Below are positions 44,901 to 53,490 of a stretch of 64,000 bases of DNA, one piece after another. Origin of the DNA: Holothuria scabra (Eukaryota > Echinodermata > Holothuroidea > Aspidochirotida > Holothuriidae). Under the pieces are notes generated by a model. That model ran no database searches and was not told the DNA's origin. It saw nothing but the letters and a program-made list of their open reading frames with translations. The stretch is from positions 4,954,438-5,018,437 of the forward strand of contig CM074195.1 of NCBI GenBank assembly GCA_037179385.1, in the 5' to 3' direction. A program made the translations under genes and the position numbers. Positions within the stretch are counted from its first letter, which is position 1. Every line of letters starts with the position of its first letter.

Positions 44901-47179
44901 TTACTGCTAGAACCTACACTAGTGTCTTCGAATGATCTATGAGTTTCTTAGATGAACAGGTGAAAGTTAACTTGCAGGGCACCTCTAATCCTCCGGCTTG
45001 CTTGCAGTGTTGCCGTTTCCCTGTAACTGTCATTGCCTATGAGCTGTGTTCATTTTAAAACTTTTATTGTGAATTGTGATGATTGTTAATTTTGTGTTTT
45101 CTAAAACTTCAACATGTTGTGTGTGATCTACATGTGAAAAGGTAAACTGTTTTTGACATTAGGCCATTGTTGTAACATTAACTTTAGGCTTAATCTGTGG
45201 TTTGAGCCCGTAACGCAAGGAGGCCTCAGCCTATGCAGTTGTTAAAAATTTTGAGGGGGCACTTGTTAGGGAATATACGGTATGCAGTGTTTGCCTTAAA
45301 TGAAAATAACAGGGTTGTCCGAAGGACAACTTTTTTTGCAGAAAATTGGTTGTCCTTGGACAACCAATTAGCTTCTGAAATTCACAGGAAATCTGGTAGT
45401 CTCACTGATTTTGCAGAAATGCTTAAGTGTCACACTAAATCAAGAATAAATTATGCGGTGATGACAACTTGACTTACATTGAATATCAAGAAATAACAAG
45501 ATGATTGACTTTGTGTTAATGGAAATTACACTCAAAATGTTTGGTTGTAAACAGGACAACTTTCTGCAAAACTTTTGAAATATTCGGTAGTCTGACAGCA
45601 TTTCTAGTCATCTTAAACTATTGGTATGCCTGTTGAAATTATTTACTGATATTGACAGGGTGTACTGAACTTATGTGGTTGCTTGTTTGGTTGCCGCTGC
45701 ATGGCAGCATTTTAAAGACCTACCAATGCAGCTAAAGTAGAAACAAGAGTTTTTGTTTTGTAAATTTAGAATAAACAGAATTTGATGTTTTGGTGCTGCA
45801 CTACTTCAATGTAAAGTATGTGCAAACGTGGTAATTGGCTTTAATAGATACTTTACAGCCAGATAGGGTTTTATGGGTTAGTTTTTTAACCAATTGATTT
45901 GAAGTCAACCAACTGGCTTGTTTCCTTACTTCATTGCTTATGCTGAGTACCAAGCGCAATGCAGAAGGTTACATTGGCAAAGTCTTTGGTGTGACTCAGC
46001 CAGGAGTCGGACTCCCTACCTCCCAACTGCAAGTCGTGATGCTCTAACCACTTGACCATCCAGTCAGTGTGGGAATTCATGTCCCCCCATTCAAGTGTTG
46101 AACAGTTTGGACTTACTCAAGTGGTGTTGCATCCACAAATTAGGAAACTTGTAATGTAGTCAAAACAACAGAGGTGAAATTCAAGAAGCAGAATGAAGAT
46201 AACTGCAATACTTGTCTCTCAATTATGTATGTTTGTATTTTGTCTGAGATATTGCTCTTTCTTTTATCAAATTATGCAAGTGACAGCTAGCAGCCTTGTG
46301 GGAAAACCTAAATTTCCTGTAATGATATCATTACATGTTACTTTGTCTATTTGTATGAATTCTCAAAGACACCTTCACAAGGAAAATATCTTGGCCTCTT
46401 TTTAATTATGGGCAGTCCAATTTTAGGAGTCTTCCCTGACTTGTTTTAATGATGAAAAGTCTTTATTGTGAAATCTCACCTCTAACATATCTTTTGAGGT
46501 GAGGTGGATTTTTGCTTACATTTACTAGACTGCGTTGTCAACTTGGTGAAGCTGAAGGTGTCTTGTGGTTTGGTACTGACACCACAGGGTTGTCCAACCT
46601 TTTGCCCCAGTGGGCCACATGGTGTGATAGTTATGATGGAGGGGGGCTGCATGCTATAGGGCCTACTTGCTTTTTCAATTTTTTGCCTGAAGTCCAAGGC
46701 CACAAAATGCAATTATTGTATGTGGGGAACACCAATTCATTTTCTTTTGATCGGACAGATAGATTATTTTGCACTATATAGATCATTCTTGACAAGCTAA
46801 GCGTAACCTTGCAGCAGGCCGGACAGTGGCCTGCAGGGCCGTAAGTTGGTCAATCTGAGGTACTGTAACTCATGTGATATGATCCAGCTTAGTTACGTTT
46901 TCTTGCAGTTGTGCAGTACTGGATTGTCATCCCTTCTCCGTTGCTTACACGGATTATCATGCACAACTTAGGTTCCATTTTTAAATTCTTTGGTATGGTA
47001 ATAATTATGACCAAATACGTGATCATGTAGACATGGCTGAAGATTGACTACGTTATAGACCACATTTGTATTGAGTTCCTTAACAAATTATATCACAGTT
47101 ACTCTTTCAGTTTGCTCTTTACAGGAGAGGAAAGTCTAGTACACCCCTTAGTAGTGAAACGGACCCTTTGATGGCATGA
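26760..47179 (+). CDS. SLC66A1: Lysosomal cationic amino acid exporter, PQ-loop family
   Basis: Seven coding exons join to 327 residues: 26,760-26,938, 27,657-27,786, 29,151-29,250, 39,880-40,115, 41,423-41,509, 44,574-44,744 and 47,099-47,179. All donor and acceptor phases agree. The protein is a seven-helix PQ-loop transporter. The first PQ motif is split by an intron (FFP|Q, residues 60-61); the second is RLPQIYKN (239-240). YKTGNADQA, SNLIGCLLSHQLQTQ and YYILAD match the human SLC66A1/PQLC2 pattern in order. The mammalian protein exports Arg, Lys and His from lysosomes and helps recruit the C9orf72 complex when these are scarce. E321-T-D-P-L-M326 resembles the acidic dileucine lysosomal signal at the human C-terminus. 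A Ty3/Gypsy element sits in the third intron. Confidence 0.9.
27340..27510 (+). repeat. Degenerate tandem GTACTTTGGTGCC repeat
   Basis: Six or so imperfect copies of a 27-37-base unit around GTACTTTGGTGCC, with variants GTACTTTTGTAC, ATACTTTGGTGC and GTGCTTTGGG. It lies in intron 1 of SLC66A1. Open frames on both strands here are by-products. Confidence 0.6.
27657..27786 (+). CDS. SLC66A1: SLC66A1 coding exon 2
   Basis: It completes the first PQ motif and encodes QFYESYKTGNADQA, helix 2 and SNLIGCLLSHQLQTQ. The acceptor is TTGTTTTACAG and the donor CAG|GTACAG. It enters in phase 2 and leaves in phase 0. Confidence 0.9.
28366..28532 (+). mobile_element. tRNA-derived SINE copy in SLC66A1 intron 2
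   Basis: The head GGCTGCATGGTCAAGTGG keeps an A-box-like element; the B-box has decayed. The body reads GACTTTAAAAATGGAACC, then TGCTCAGCATAAG, AACAAGCCAGTGA and CACAACTGGAAG. The CTAA tail is missing. Confidence 0.65.
28900..29110 (-). mobile_element. TA-MITE family, partial copy
   Basis: It shares GATGGACCC, CATTTTCAGTGAAATTGAGG and AATCAGACCATC segments with the fuller copies at 40,968-41,231 and 52,270-52,537. It ends about 40 bases before exon 3 of SLC66A1. Confidence 0.55.
29151..29250 (+). CDS. SLC66A1: SLC66A1 coding exon 3
   Basis: It encodes IYVAYYYILADVCILSQF and a basic loop KIKNRRKVKVLT. The acceptor is TTCTTTTTACAG and the donor ACAG|GTCAGA, leaving one base of the next codon. 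It is followed by the 10.6-kb intron that hosts the LTR retrotransposon. Confidence 0.9.
29905..31117 (+). mobile_element. SINE copy interrupted by an inverted-repeat element
   Basis: The SINE body (AAAACGGGACC through CTTGAACCAAT) ends at 30,025 and resumes at 31,073 with ATTGGTTAGAAACTGG, the GCCATAAAACTCCATCTAA end and a CTAA tail. The uninterrupted form CCAATTGGTCAGAAACTGG is present in the copy at 39.7 kb, so the insertion point is clear. Confidence 0.75.
30026..31072. mobile_element. Non-autonomous TIR element, 1,047 bp
   Basis: The ends are perfect 20-bp inverted repeats, AAGCCCTTTCATGATTACAA and its complement. A further imperfect match around CAAAGGTCATNCGGTAT extends the repeat to about 60 bases. 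Comparison with the empty SINE site at 39.7 kb implies a 2-bp AT duplication. There is no open frame of note. The superfamily is unassigned. Confidence 0.75.
31235..31905 (+). repeat. 5' LTR
   Basis: It begins TGTTACGAGACGACATC and ends CCGTAACA, the usual TG...CA boundaries. Its length equals the 3' LTR. A TATAAAAG box lies at 31,537-31,544. It differs from the 3' LTR at five positions, all in the last 240 bases, including the A/C in GCGGAAMCGAG and the A/G in GACCARGCCG. Confidence 0.95.
31537..31544 (+). promoter_or_regulatory. LTR TATA box
   Basis: TATAAAAG lies within the 5' LTR and is repeated at 37,560-37,567 in the 3' LTR. It is the likely core promoter of the element, placing the start of its transcript roughly 25-30 bases downstream. 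Confidence 0.65.
31910..31927 (+). other. Primer binding site
   Basis: TGGGGGCCTATCCGGGAA starts four bases after the 5' LTR. It resembles the TGGGGGC...TCCGGGA site complementary to tRNA-Pro used by some retroelements, with three internal differences. The tRNA identity is inference. Confidence 0.6.
32031..35069 (+). pseudogene. Gag-protease-integrase polyprotein, frame broken near its end
   Basis: 1,012 codons from ATG. Residues 1-60 form a helical start, 80-125 a charged coiled coil, and 150-310 a Gag core. A CCHC zinc knuckle follows (C385, C388, H393, C398). The protease active site is D466-T-G-A. After a long acidic linker, integrase has an HHCC finger (H789, H796, C826, C829) and the catalytic triad D860, D919, E955 with the classical 35-residue D-E spacing. 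About 20 codons past E955, a TA-repeat expansion near 34,930-34,936 throws the frame, and the last 35 residues are aberrant. Gag, protease and the catalytic core are otherwise complete. Confidence 0.9.
35070..35600 (+). pseudogene. Integrase C-terminal region with GPY/F module
   Basis: Integrase-like sequence continues out of frame from 34,940 to about 35,199. A one-base length change in an A run (35,199-35,205) then restores the starting frame, which stays open to 35,600. The restored part contains KPGEKVLVFLP, FQGPYVVERK (the GPY/F motif, DNA-binding module of Gypsy integrases) and HINMMKKYY, then an Asp/Asn-rich acidic tail. It ends early because an 11-base A run at 35,585-35,595 shifts frame again just before RT. 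Confidence 0.85.
35605..37008 (+). pseudogene. Reverse transcriptase and RNase H of the Gmr1-like element
   Basis: A 467-codon open frame with no internal stop; it begins mid-polyprotein because of the upstream A-run frameshift, so its true start is in the polyprotein. RT motifs are LVPKPDGGYRFCTDYRKVN, FDLLKGYWEIPL, MPFGMKNSPMTFQRLV and the catalytic Y201-V-D203-D204. RNase H follows with D350 (VDASDNG), the E of STIEKETLAL, D419 (TDHNP) and DALSRT at the C-terminus. It stops at TAA about 250 bases before the 3' LTR. All catalytic residues are present, fitting the young age of the insertion. Confidence 0.92.
37247..37257 (+). other. Polypurine tract
   Basis: AAGGGGGGGAG abuts the 3' LTR. 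This is the standard primer site for plus-strand DNA synthesis in LTR retrotransposons. Confidence 0.85.
37258..37928 (+). repeat. 3' LTR
   Basis: 671 bp, identical in length to the 5' LTR and differing at five sites (about 0.75 percent). It is followed by the second CACC of the target duplication. Confidence 0.95.
39505..39743 (+). mobile_element. Full-length tRNA-derived SINE
   Basis: The best complete copy of the family. A TGTCAAGTG A-box-like motif at about 39,506 and GTTCGAGGC (B-box, 39,548-39,556) lie 40 bases apart, as in RNA polymerase III promoters of tRNA origin. The body has AAATGGAACCTAC, GTGCTTGGTGCTCATCATATG, AACAAGCCAGCGAGCC and TTGAACCAATTGGTCAG. The 3' end GTAAAACTTTATCCAAC leads into a CTAA tail. 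Confidence 0.8.
39880..40115 (+). CDS. SLC66A1: SLC66A1 coding exon 4
   Basis: It enters in phase 1 after a T-rich acceptor (TTTTTTCCAG) and leaves in phase 0 at ATT|GTAAGT, a strong donor. It encodes a Gly/Asn/Thr-rich loop (SNTSGYGAYGTTNPGD), then VIYCMMVFNILSVTTLLSW and the GRTLL segment that corresponds to GRALL in the human protein. The loop is longer than in human, accounting for most of the size difference. Confidence 0.85.
40197..40217 (+). repeat. (GT)n microsatellite
   Basis: About ten GT units in SLC66A1 intron 4. A chance reading frame runs through it. Confidence 0.9.
40968..41231 (+). mobile_element. TA-flanked MITE, full copy
   Basis: The left end TATAGACAAATC and the right end GATTCGTCTATA are inverted repeats next to TA. 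Inner landmarks GGGGTCCATCA and TGATGGACCCC are also inverted. TA target use and short TIRs suggest a Tc1/mariner-type MITE (inference). Other copies lie at 52,270-52,537 and, partial, 28,900-29,110. Confidence 0.65.
41423..41509 (+). CDS. SLC66A1: SLC66A1 coding exon 5
   Basis: 29 codons in phase 0-0 carrying the second PQ loop: DLTGYIFGIVSGLCYLLSR then LPQIYKN. The acceptor is CTACGACAG and the donor AAT|GTGAGT. The LLSRLPQI core is identical to the human one. Confidence 0.9.
41635..41885 (+). repeat. 250-bp dispersed repeat, diverged copy
   Basis: It shares CTTATTTCTCTTTCAAGTA, GTCACATGATTCTCAA and GCCAATCATGAAA, and an ending like CAATTTTGAACAACTGC, with the copies at 15.4 and 55.7 kb. 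It lies in SLC66A1 intron 5. Confidence 0.5.
42989..43547. mobile_element. hAT-like non-autonomous element with 8-bp duplication
   Basis: The ends CAGGGTTTTCCAACCC (42,997) and GTTTGGACAACCCTG (to 43,539) are inverted repeats of the CAGGG type common in hAT elements. Flanks CCATATCT (42,989-42,996) and CCCTATCT (43,540-43,547) match at 7 of 8 positions, as expected for an aged hAT target duplication. The 543-bp interior has no coding capacity. It lies in SLC66A1 intron 5. Confidence 0.7.
44574..44744 (+). CDS. SLC66A1: SLC66A1 coding exon 6
   Basis: 57 codons, phase 0-0: FRRKSVEGVSIFMFI, NLTYGLSVILKD and HLPWLVGSIGTLIFDAT. It aligns with the human NFLRKSTQGIS, GNTLYGLSVLLK and HHLPWLVGSLGVLLLD blocks. 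The donor ACA|GTATCC is weaker than the others. Confidence 0.85.
44791..45289. mobile_element. Foldback/MITE-like element, about 500 bp
   Basis: The left end ATACTGTATACCATATATTC with CCTAATAAATGCC pairs with the right end GGCACTTGTTAGG and GAATATACGGTATGCAGTG over about 33 bases. The interior has a G run and AT-rich sequence. It lies in SLC66A1 intron 6, just after exon 6. The target duplication is not resolved. Confidence 0.6.
45314..45367. repeat. Twin GTTGTCC hairpins
   Basis: GTTGTCC-GAA-GGACAAC (45,314-45,330) is followed 15 bases later by TTGGTTGTCC-TT-GGACAACCAA (45,346-45,367). Both are near-perfect small hairpins sharing the same arm. The function is unknown. Confidence 0.8.
45882..46068 (-). 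mobile_element. SINE copy, minus strand
   Basis: On the minus strand it has GGATGGTCAAGTGGTTAGAG (A-box region), GTCCGACTCC (decayed B-box), AAGCAATGAAGTAAGG and AACAAGCCAGTTGG. The 3' end is diverged and has no CTAA tail. It lies in SLC66A1 intron 6. Confidence 0.65.
46585..46857. mobile_element. hAT-like TIR element, small
   Basis: The ends CAGGGTTGTCCAACCTTTTG and GGCCGTAAGTTGGTCAATCTG (the latter imperfect) are inverted. Its interior shares CTTGGACTTCAGGCAAAAAATTG-type sequence with the hAT-like element at 43 kb in the opposite orientation. No convincing 8-bp duplication is present. Confidence 0.45.
47099..47179 (+). CDS. SLC66A1: SLC66A1 terminal coding exon
   Basis: The acceptor ATATCACAG at 47,098 gives LLFQFALYRRGK and then a Ser/Thr-rich tail ending ETDPLMA with TGA at 47,177-47,179. 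A second acceptor (TCTTTCAG) 12 bases downstream is in frame and would remove LLFQ, but the upstream one restores the human spacing (DTIISIQFLVYRR). E-x-x-x-L-M fits an acidic dileucine sorting signal. Confidence 0.8.
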   Translation, partial: LLFQFALYRRGKSSTPLSSETDPLMA

Positions 47180-50100
47180 GGTCAACTTGTTACAATCAAT
47201 CTGTCTTGTCAAGGCTGAATAATATGTGCTATGTGTGTGCCAATAGGTGATGCAAGTATTCCTCTGGATATAATTTCAAGATGAACACTAATAGCATAGG
47301 ATGTCCATTGATCGTGGAGATCAGAGGCTGTGGGTCAATGTACTATGGCTGTACCAATCCAAGTATTGTTCTGGTATGTTTGGTTTCACCATTGATTTAC
47401 AACAGAGAGCATAATGGCTAGACAACTTGCCCTTACGTAACAACATAATAATTCCCAACTCTATGTGATTGGGAAGACAATTGGAGACTGCTGAAACACT
47501 TAAAATATGGCAAGCTTGTGATTCTGTACAACAGCTTATCCACCAACAAATTCAGTAGGCATAAAAAGGAGGCATTCCTATGTAGAGATGTGAATCATAG
47601 CAGGTGTATGTTCAACTTTGAATTCGTTTGCAAAAGGAATGCACTGGATTCTAGTGGTATTCATATGTGTGTTGCATTTTGTAATTTTCAGTTTTCACTG
47701 CCATATATATGTTTGCATGTACATGCATGTGCATTGTACATTTGACATGTATATAAAGCTAGCCGCACACCGCAACTCAACTCTATCTCAACACGATCGT
47801 GGCTACAACTGGGATTGGCAATGCTAAGACCAGTTTAAAGTTGGCCAGACTTAAAACTGGTCTTGCAACTGCCAATCGCAGTCGTTAACTCGCGCACATT
47901 ACACAACTGTTGGAGATCAGATGATCCAGTTGAGTTGGGTTGTGCAAAGTTGTGTAAGTGTGCAGCTAGCTTAAGCCGTACAAGCTCCTAAGGTTAAGTT
48001 GGAATGTCTGCCATTTTGTCTTGCTCCCAGTGGCTTCATGTTTGAGTCATCGATCTTACATTTTGGCTCTATAAACATCATTGGTTAATGTATTGTTGTG
48101 AGATAAGCTATTGTGTACTAAATACACTGCCTGTTGACAAAAGCTGGGTGACAGTTCTTCTAATCTTGCTCCATAGTGCTTCAAAAATGAAGTCATTACT
48201 CTACCCAACAGATGACATTAAACATTTGTAGCCTAGTAAAAGTTATGGTGAGAAAACCTAAGAAAGTTAAATAAAATTGCAACAGATTGTCTGCATTTTC
48301 ACTGTTTATTTAGAACACCCTCAGTGCATGCTGTGTAATGTGAGCTACTCTGCATGTTTTGAATTTGATGTTAAGCAAGGAATAGTTTTCAATCAAATTT
48401 TTTTTTCTCCCCAATGCAAAACTATTTTGAGTGATGTGAGCCTGGCTGTTAAAACGTATTTAGGTTACTAATGTGACTGTGGGCTAATATTGCATTTCTT
48501 TACTGAGAACAAAGGGCAATTCAGTTAAGTTAATAGGGTTTCAGAAACTTCAAGACATTTAGACTGAATGCCTTAAAGGCTGCCTTTAGAGGTTACAAGT
48601 ATTTGATTCACAAAGCCTTTGGAATTTTAAATGATGCAACATGTAATGGTTATTGGCCTTTCTCCGCGCTGTCATTCCAATGCAATGTTTACATAGTGTG
48701 CTCCTTTGATATAAACCAGAAGGTGGTTAGCAATCTCAAATTTAAAACGTGATGACATTCAAGTGAAGTGGAAATTATTTCCAAAGCTGTAATATTAAAG
48801 TTTTACTTGAAAGGCAGTTTTGCAAGAACTTTTAATTGAAAAGTTACTGCTGTTCGGTAGACATTTTTTATTTTAATTGTACACTTATTCAACTTTTTAA
48901 GTTTTAAGAGGAATAATATTTTATTGTGAGCTTTCAAACCCATAAATATTGGAACAATTCTCCTAACCAGACTTTTGATTTAAAGGACTACTCCTCTCAC
49001 CCCAAAGTATAATTTTTGTTGTAGTCCACAGAAATTCTCAATTGTCACAGCTATTTGAAGTGAAGGAATAAAGGGAAAGTAAGCTTTGGATAAATTTAAT
49101 GTTGTGACCTTGATTAGCAAGCAGTTAGTTTTATTGCTTTGATTGAAAATGAAAATACTCATCATGATTGTTAACCAATTGATATTAAGCAAAACAGAAA
49201 TGAGTGAAAGTTAATTAAGGCAATATTTAATTTCTTAGGAGACTGCCTGTGTAGTTTAGGCTTTGTAATCTTGCCTGAAACTGTTTGCGTTAGATTCTAC
49301 AAAGCCAAAAGGTCATCTGCAATTGTTGCATTTCCAACTGTCATTTCCGATTGTCTGTAAAAAGTGTAATATTGAAAGGCCTATTTTTACAAGTGATGCC
49401 AATAGTTTTGTTACCAATTATTTTCTGTACAGTCAATGTATCTCAGAAATATTGGTTTTTTTCATTGCATATTAAAATGAGGTGCAAAGGACACATTCTT
49501 GTTTTTGTGCAATATAGGAATTTTATGGGTGTCCAACTAAATGTCGCTGGCCCAAAATTTCAGTATTACTGTTAGAGCAGGAACCATCTTGTGAGAAAGG
49601 AATGAATTGTATATAGGGATTATATACATATGTCACTGTGTTACACATCTCTCTGTTTTCCCATCCAGGCATCCATTTTACAACAAATGGTGCTAAAGTA
49701 CTGTTGTGCACCCTTTTCAGTAACACAACAACTGCCTTTGATCATCTCAATCCAGCATGCCAAATTGAAACGCGCTGACATCATGTGCATAATCTGTATA
49801 CTGCTTCATTTAGTAAAAGAATGATGAGAGTAAAGGTACTTTGTAGTAAACTCTCATAATAGTTGTATATATTTTGAAAAGTTGCATTTTTTTATGGAAT
49901 TGTGCGAGCTGTCGCTATGACTTCAATTCCAGTTCAACTTTCAATACTTTTGTTTTGGCACAAGACAAAGCCAAATCCTTAGCGCCTAAATCCATGAGTT
50001 TATTTTATCTTTTGTAGGAATGGCTTTTTTAATTGTTTATAACAGTATGATCATTAACTATTTTATTTCCCTCACTGTTTTATTTCTATTTCACTTGTTA

Positions 50101-50199
50101 ATTTTAAATGGTTTATTTCTGACTATGGGGAAGATTTTTGTTCCTCAAAATTTCTTATACTAGCTGTAGGATGTCACACAAAGGTTTGAATCCATCTTG
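47180..50199. other. SLC66A1 3' flank, non-coding
   Basis: The 3' UTR of SLC66A1 begins here; the first AATAAA after the stop is at 48,269, so the end of the transcript is uncertain. A palindromic MITE lies at 47,756-47,975. No other gene is supported; frames of 60-75 codons lack motifs. Confidence 0.5.
47756..47975. mobile_element. Palindromic MITE downstream of SLC66A1
   Basis: The ends AAGCTAGCCGCACAC and GTGTGCAGCTAGCTT are inverted repeats. Internal arms AAGACCAGTTT/AAACTGGTCTT and ATTGGCA/TGCCAAT pair too, so most of the 220 bases fold into one imperfect hairpin. It may lie in the SLC66A1 3' UTR. Confidence 0.7.
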
Positions 50200-52260
50200 A
50201 GTTTGGTAAATGCCGAATAATTCATGCACAAAAGATACTCTGTAGTGGTGATGAATTTACTTCACTCTTCAATATGCTTCATGTGGTATTATTTCACTCT
50301 AGCATATGGCTTTTGAAATGATTTCACTTTGCTTTATACCTCATAAGATCATTTCACCTTGTTATAATAATTCCCTTCACTATGTCTCTCTTCAGCTTAT
50401 TTCCCTCTGTTAATGCCAAATACAGTTATTTTACCCTTGTATATTGGGACAATTTGTCTCACTATAGTGTATAACTGATAAAGGTATTTCAAACTGGTAT
50501 GTCTGATCAAGTAGTTTCACATCTGTGTATAGCTGATGTCCAGGGTTGTCACCAGACCATTTTGAGAGCTGAGTTTATTGTGATCACTGTACTTGGGGAG
50601 CAGTCTAAGGGTAAGGGACTAGGTACTACCCCCCCCCCCTTTGACAAATTATTGCAGATTGGAGAGTGCTTACAAAAAGGCAAGGAATTATCACTCAATC
50701 CTAAAGAATTCTAAGAATTTTAAGAATTTTATTCAGTTACGGTACGAAATTTGTGCCGGGCAAGGATGTTGAAACTGATGGCGAGTATTGGGGGGAGATT
50801 TTCAGAGCTGGATAGCACTGCCCAGCCCGCCCAGTGTGGTGACAACCCTGCAGATGTCACTCTACTATATTCCTCATGATAATTGAAAGTAATAGGTACC
50901 ACCCCACTGTAACTGATATTTATTTTACACTGTTACAGTATATCTCTGATACAATTATTTTACTCTATTGGCATTGCTATGTCTGCTTACTGTAGGATAC
51001 CTGGCGTACTATGCACAGCTGGTAAAAAGCTTAGCCGACTTGTTAACTGGACCACCTGAGTGTGCTTCAGTCCAGTGTGCAACCAACTTTGTCAGATATG
51101 GACGAGGGATTACACTGGTAATTTCACTTCATTGTATACATACTGTAATGAACTTACTTCCTACGGCTGTTTACCTGTTAAGGTTATTATTTTAGCATAT
51201 ATACCCTTGTGATGTCATTTCACACTGTTGTATGTATGCATAATAAGGCTATTTAACACACTGTTGTATGGCTGATGAAGTAATTTCACTTCTCTACATA
51301 TCAGTTTGTCTTAGGTCATTTTGCTCTAGCATTTGCCTTGTAAGGTCATTTTGCACTGTTATATGCGTATTGAGGCTATTTAACACACTGTTGTATGGCT
51401 GATAAGGTAATTTTACTTCTCAAAGGGTGCATGCTGATAATAAGCTCAGTTCATCTAGCATACATGCCCTGTGAAGTCATTTTGTACTGTTATATGGATG
51501 GTAGGGTTATAATTTGGAACATTGCTGTATGGCTTATAAAGTAATTTCACTTCTCTATGTACAGTATTTCCTAGGTCTTTTCACACTAGCATTTGCCGTG
51601 GAAGGTCATTTCGCACTGTCGTATGCATTATAAAGCTACTTCACACACTACTGTATGGCTGATAAAGTAAATTCACTTTCCTCTATGTACATTTCTGATA
51701 ATAGGGTCATTTCACTCTAACACACATATGCCTTGTGAGATCATTTTGTACTGTTGTAAACATGATTATTACATGCAAAGCTGTACGGCTGATAGAGTAA
51801 TTTCACCTCTCTATATGTCCGATAATATGGTCATTTCACTCTAGCATACATGCCTTTAAGGTCATTTCCCGCTGCCAGGCATGGTAAGGCTATTTCACAC
51901 ACTGCCATATGGCTGATATTAGACTTTCACTTCTTTATGTGTTGTCCGGTAAGAAGGTCATTTCACTTTAGCATACATACCCTGTAAGTTCATTTTACAA
52001 TGTTATGTTCTGATGAGACTATGTCACACACTGCTGTATGGCTGATAAAGAAACTTTACTTCCCTATGTGTATTTTTTTGATAATAAGGTCATTTCACTT
52101 TAGCATACATGCCTTGTAAGTTCATTTCACAATGTTATATGCATGACAATCCTTTTGCATGAATTGTTGTTTCGGCTGATAAGGCAATTTTATTTCCTTC
52201 TTTGCCTGATGCATCTATTTCACAGTCTTGTATGCCTGATATTAAGGTCATTTCAGACTG
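50200..52260 (+). repeat. Hierarchical tandem array, 32-bp subunits in 128-bp blocks
   Basis: TGTATGGCTGATA-type landmarks recur at about 51,264, 51,392, 51,525, 51,652, 51,781, 51,905 and 52,033, a period of 124-133 bases. Within each block four related 31-33-base subunits follow the pattern GATAAGGTCATTTCACTCTRG then a TATG-containing spacer. Copies before 51.2 kb are more degenerate and are interrupted by unrelated DNA at about 50,520-50,870 and 50,990-51,118. Open frames inside are by-products. Confidence 0.8.
50996..51117 (+). CDS. Exon-like island inside the tandem array
   Basis: 122 bases bounded by CTTACTGTAG and CTG|GTAATT, open in one frame (phase 1 in, phase 0 out), encoding 40 residues: YLAYYAQLVKSLADLLTGPP then ECASVQCATNFVRYGRGITL. 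The composition looks protein-like and differs from the flanking repeats. I do not recognise it, and no partner exon was found. It may be a stray exon, a captured gene fragment or chance. Confidence 0.25.
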
Positions 52261-52269
52261 GTGCATTCT

Positions 52270-52537
52270 TGATTATAGAGGAATTCAATTAGCGCTTGTT
52301 TTTAGTGACTGTATAGGCAGCCATTAGTGGGGTCCATCAGCCTTAAATGGTCTTCATTTATTGTCTGTGTGAATTTCAAATCCTCATATTCAGTGAAGTT
52401 GGGGAAAACAAGATATACTTCAGTGTACAACCATCCATGGAACAGGTAATGAAGGCAATTTAAAGATTACAGGTGATGGACCCCAGGAATGGCCGACTAA
52501 AATCAGACCATCACAATCTGTCCGGATTCGTCTATTT
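52270..52537 (-). mobile_element. TA-flanked MITE, second full copy
   Basis: It has the same landmarks as the 40.97-kb copy in reverse order: ATTAGCGCTTGTTTTTAGTGACTG, GGGGTCCATCAG, then GATGGACCCC, AATCAGACCATCAC and GGATTCGTCTAT. It lies directly at the end of the tandem array. Confidence 0.65.
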
Positions 52538-53179
52538 CCAGGGCTGTAGCCTATGAAAGAAAACCCCATAAGAGGACAGTTAATACACTGCCTATGTACA
52601 GAAGAGCACCACAATCACTTTGCATGTGATATATTCATGGGTGGGAGATAGGGGGAAGGGTCTACCCTGCACACAGGCTGTGGCCCTAGTTTCTTACTAT
52701 TTTATGGCTGATTAAATGATTTGACACCTGAGCTATAGCGTCAACAACTTGTAGGATAGAATGATAAACACACTGACTAGAAACTGCTACATCATACAAT
52801 TACGCATACCAGATAATCCATGAACAGTACTGAAGGTGCAACTTACAATGTTGGGAATACACTGTCCAATGAATGCATTTCAACAAATATGGTGACAAAC
52901 TGCATTTCATGTTGTGTACATTCAAATGGAAACAAGGGCATTAATTAGCATCATTTAGGTTTTATTCAATTAACTTGAGGTTTACCATAACATATTCTTA
53001 CTTTTAATGGTGACAATAAATGTTTCTGTTTTAAATGATGATTTTATATTTCTAAAATTAATTTTCCAATGTCGCCACTGTATTGCAATGCTGTCCTCTA
53101 TAAGGGGTTTCCATCTATGTTTACTTTTAAGATAGATTGCTAATACTGGTTGTGTCATGCACTTATTCATTGTGAGATG

Positions 53180-53490
53180 TACCCTCTGGCCCTTGGACGA
53201 GGTCTGTCATTGTTCTTTAATAAGCATCAAAGATTTTTGTGCATTTTCACACCCCTCTATCATACCATTGACCCAACATTTCAAAGACTATGGTAAACGT
53301 TTCCTGTAGAATGTGATGCACCTATTTAGTTATCTGTGACACAACATTTGGAGGACTTTGATCTGAGTAATAACTCTGAAAAGCGTGACACACATTTAAC
53401 TCACCACTGCAAGGGGTCAGAGGGCACATGTTACAATTGATAAGTGTATAGAGGACATTGAGTCATGTTATATGGTTCCACTCTGTCAAG
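53180..53490 (+). repeat. Dispersed repeat related to 63.64-63.88 kb
   Basis: It shares with the 63.6-kb sequence, in the same order, CATTGACCCAA, AACGTTTNCTGTAGAA, CACATTTRACTCA and GGGTCAGAGGG followed by TTACAATT. The copies are clearly diverged. No coding potential is seen. Confidence 0.55.
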
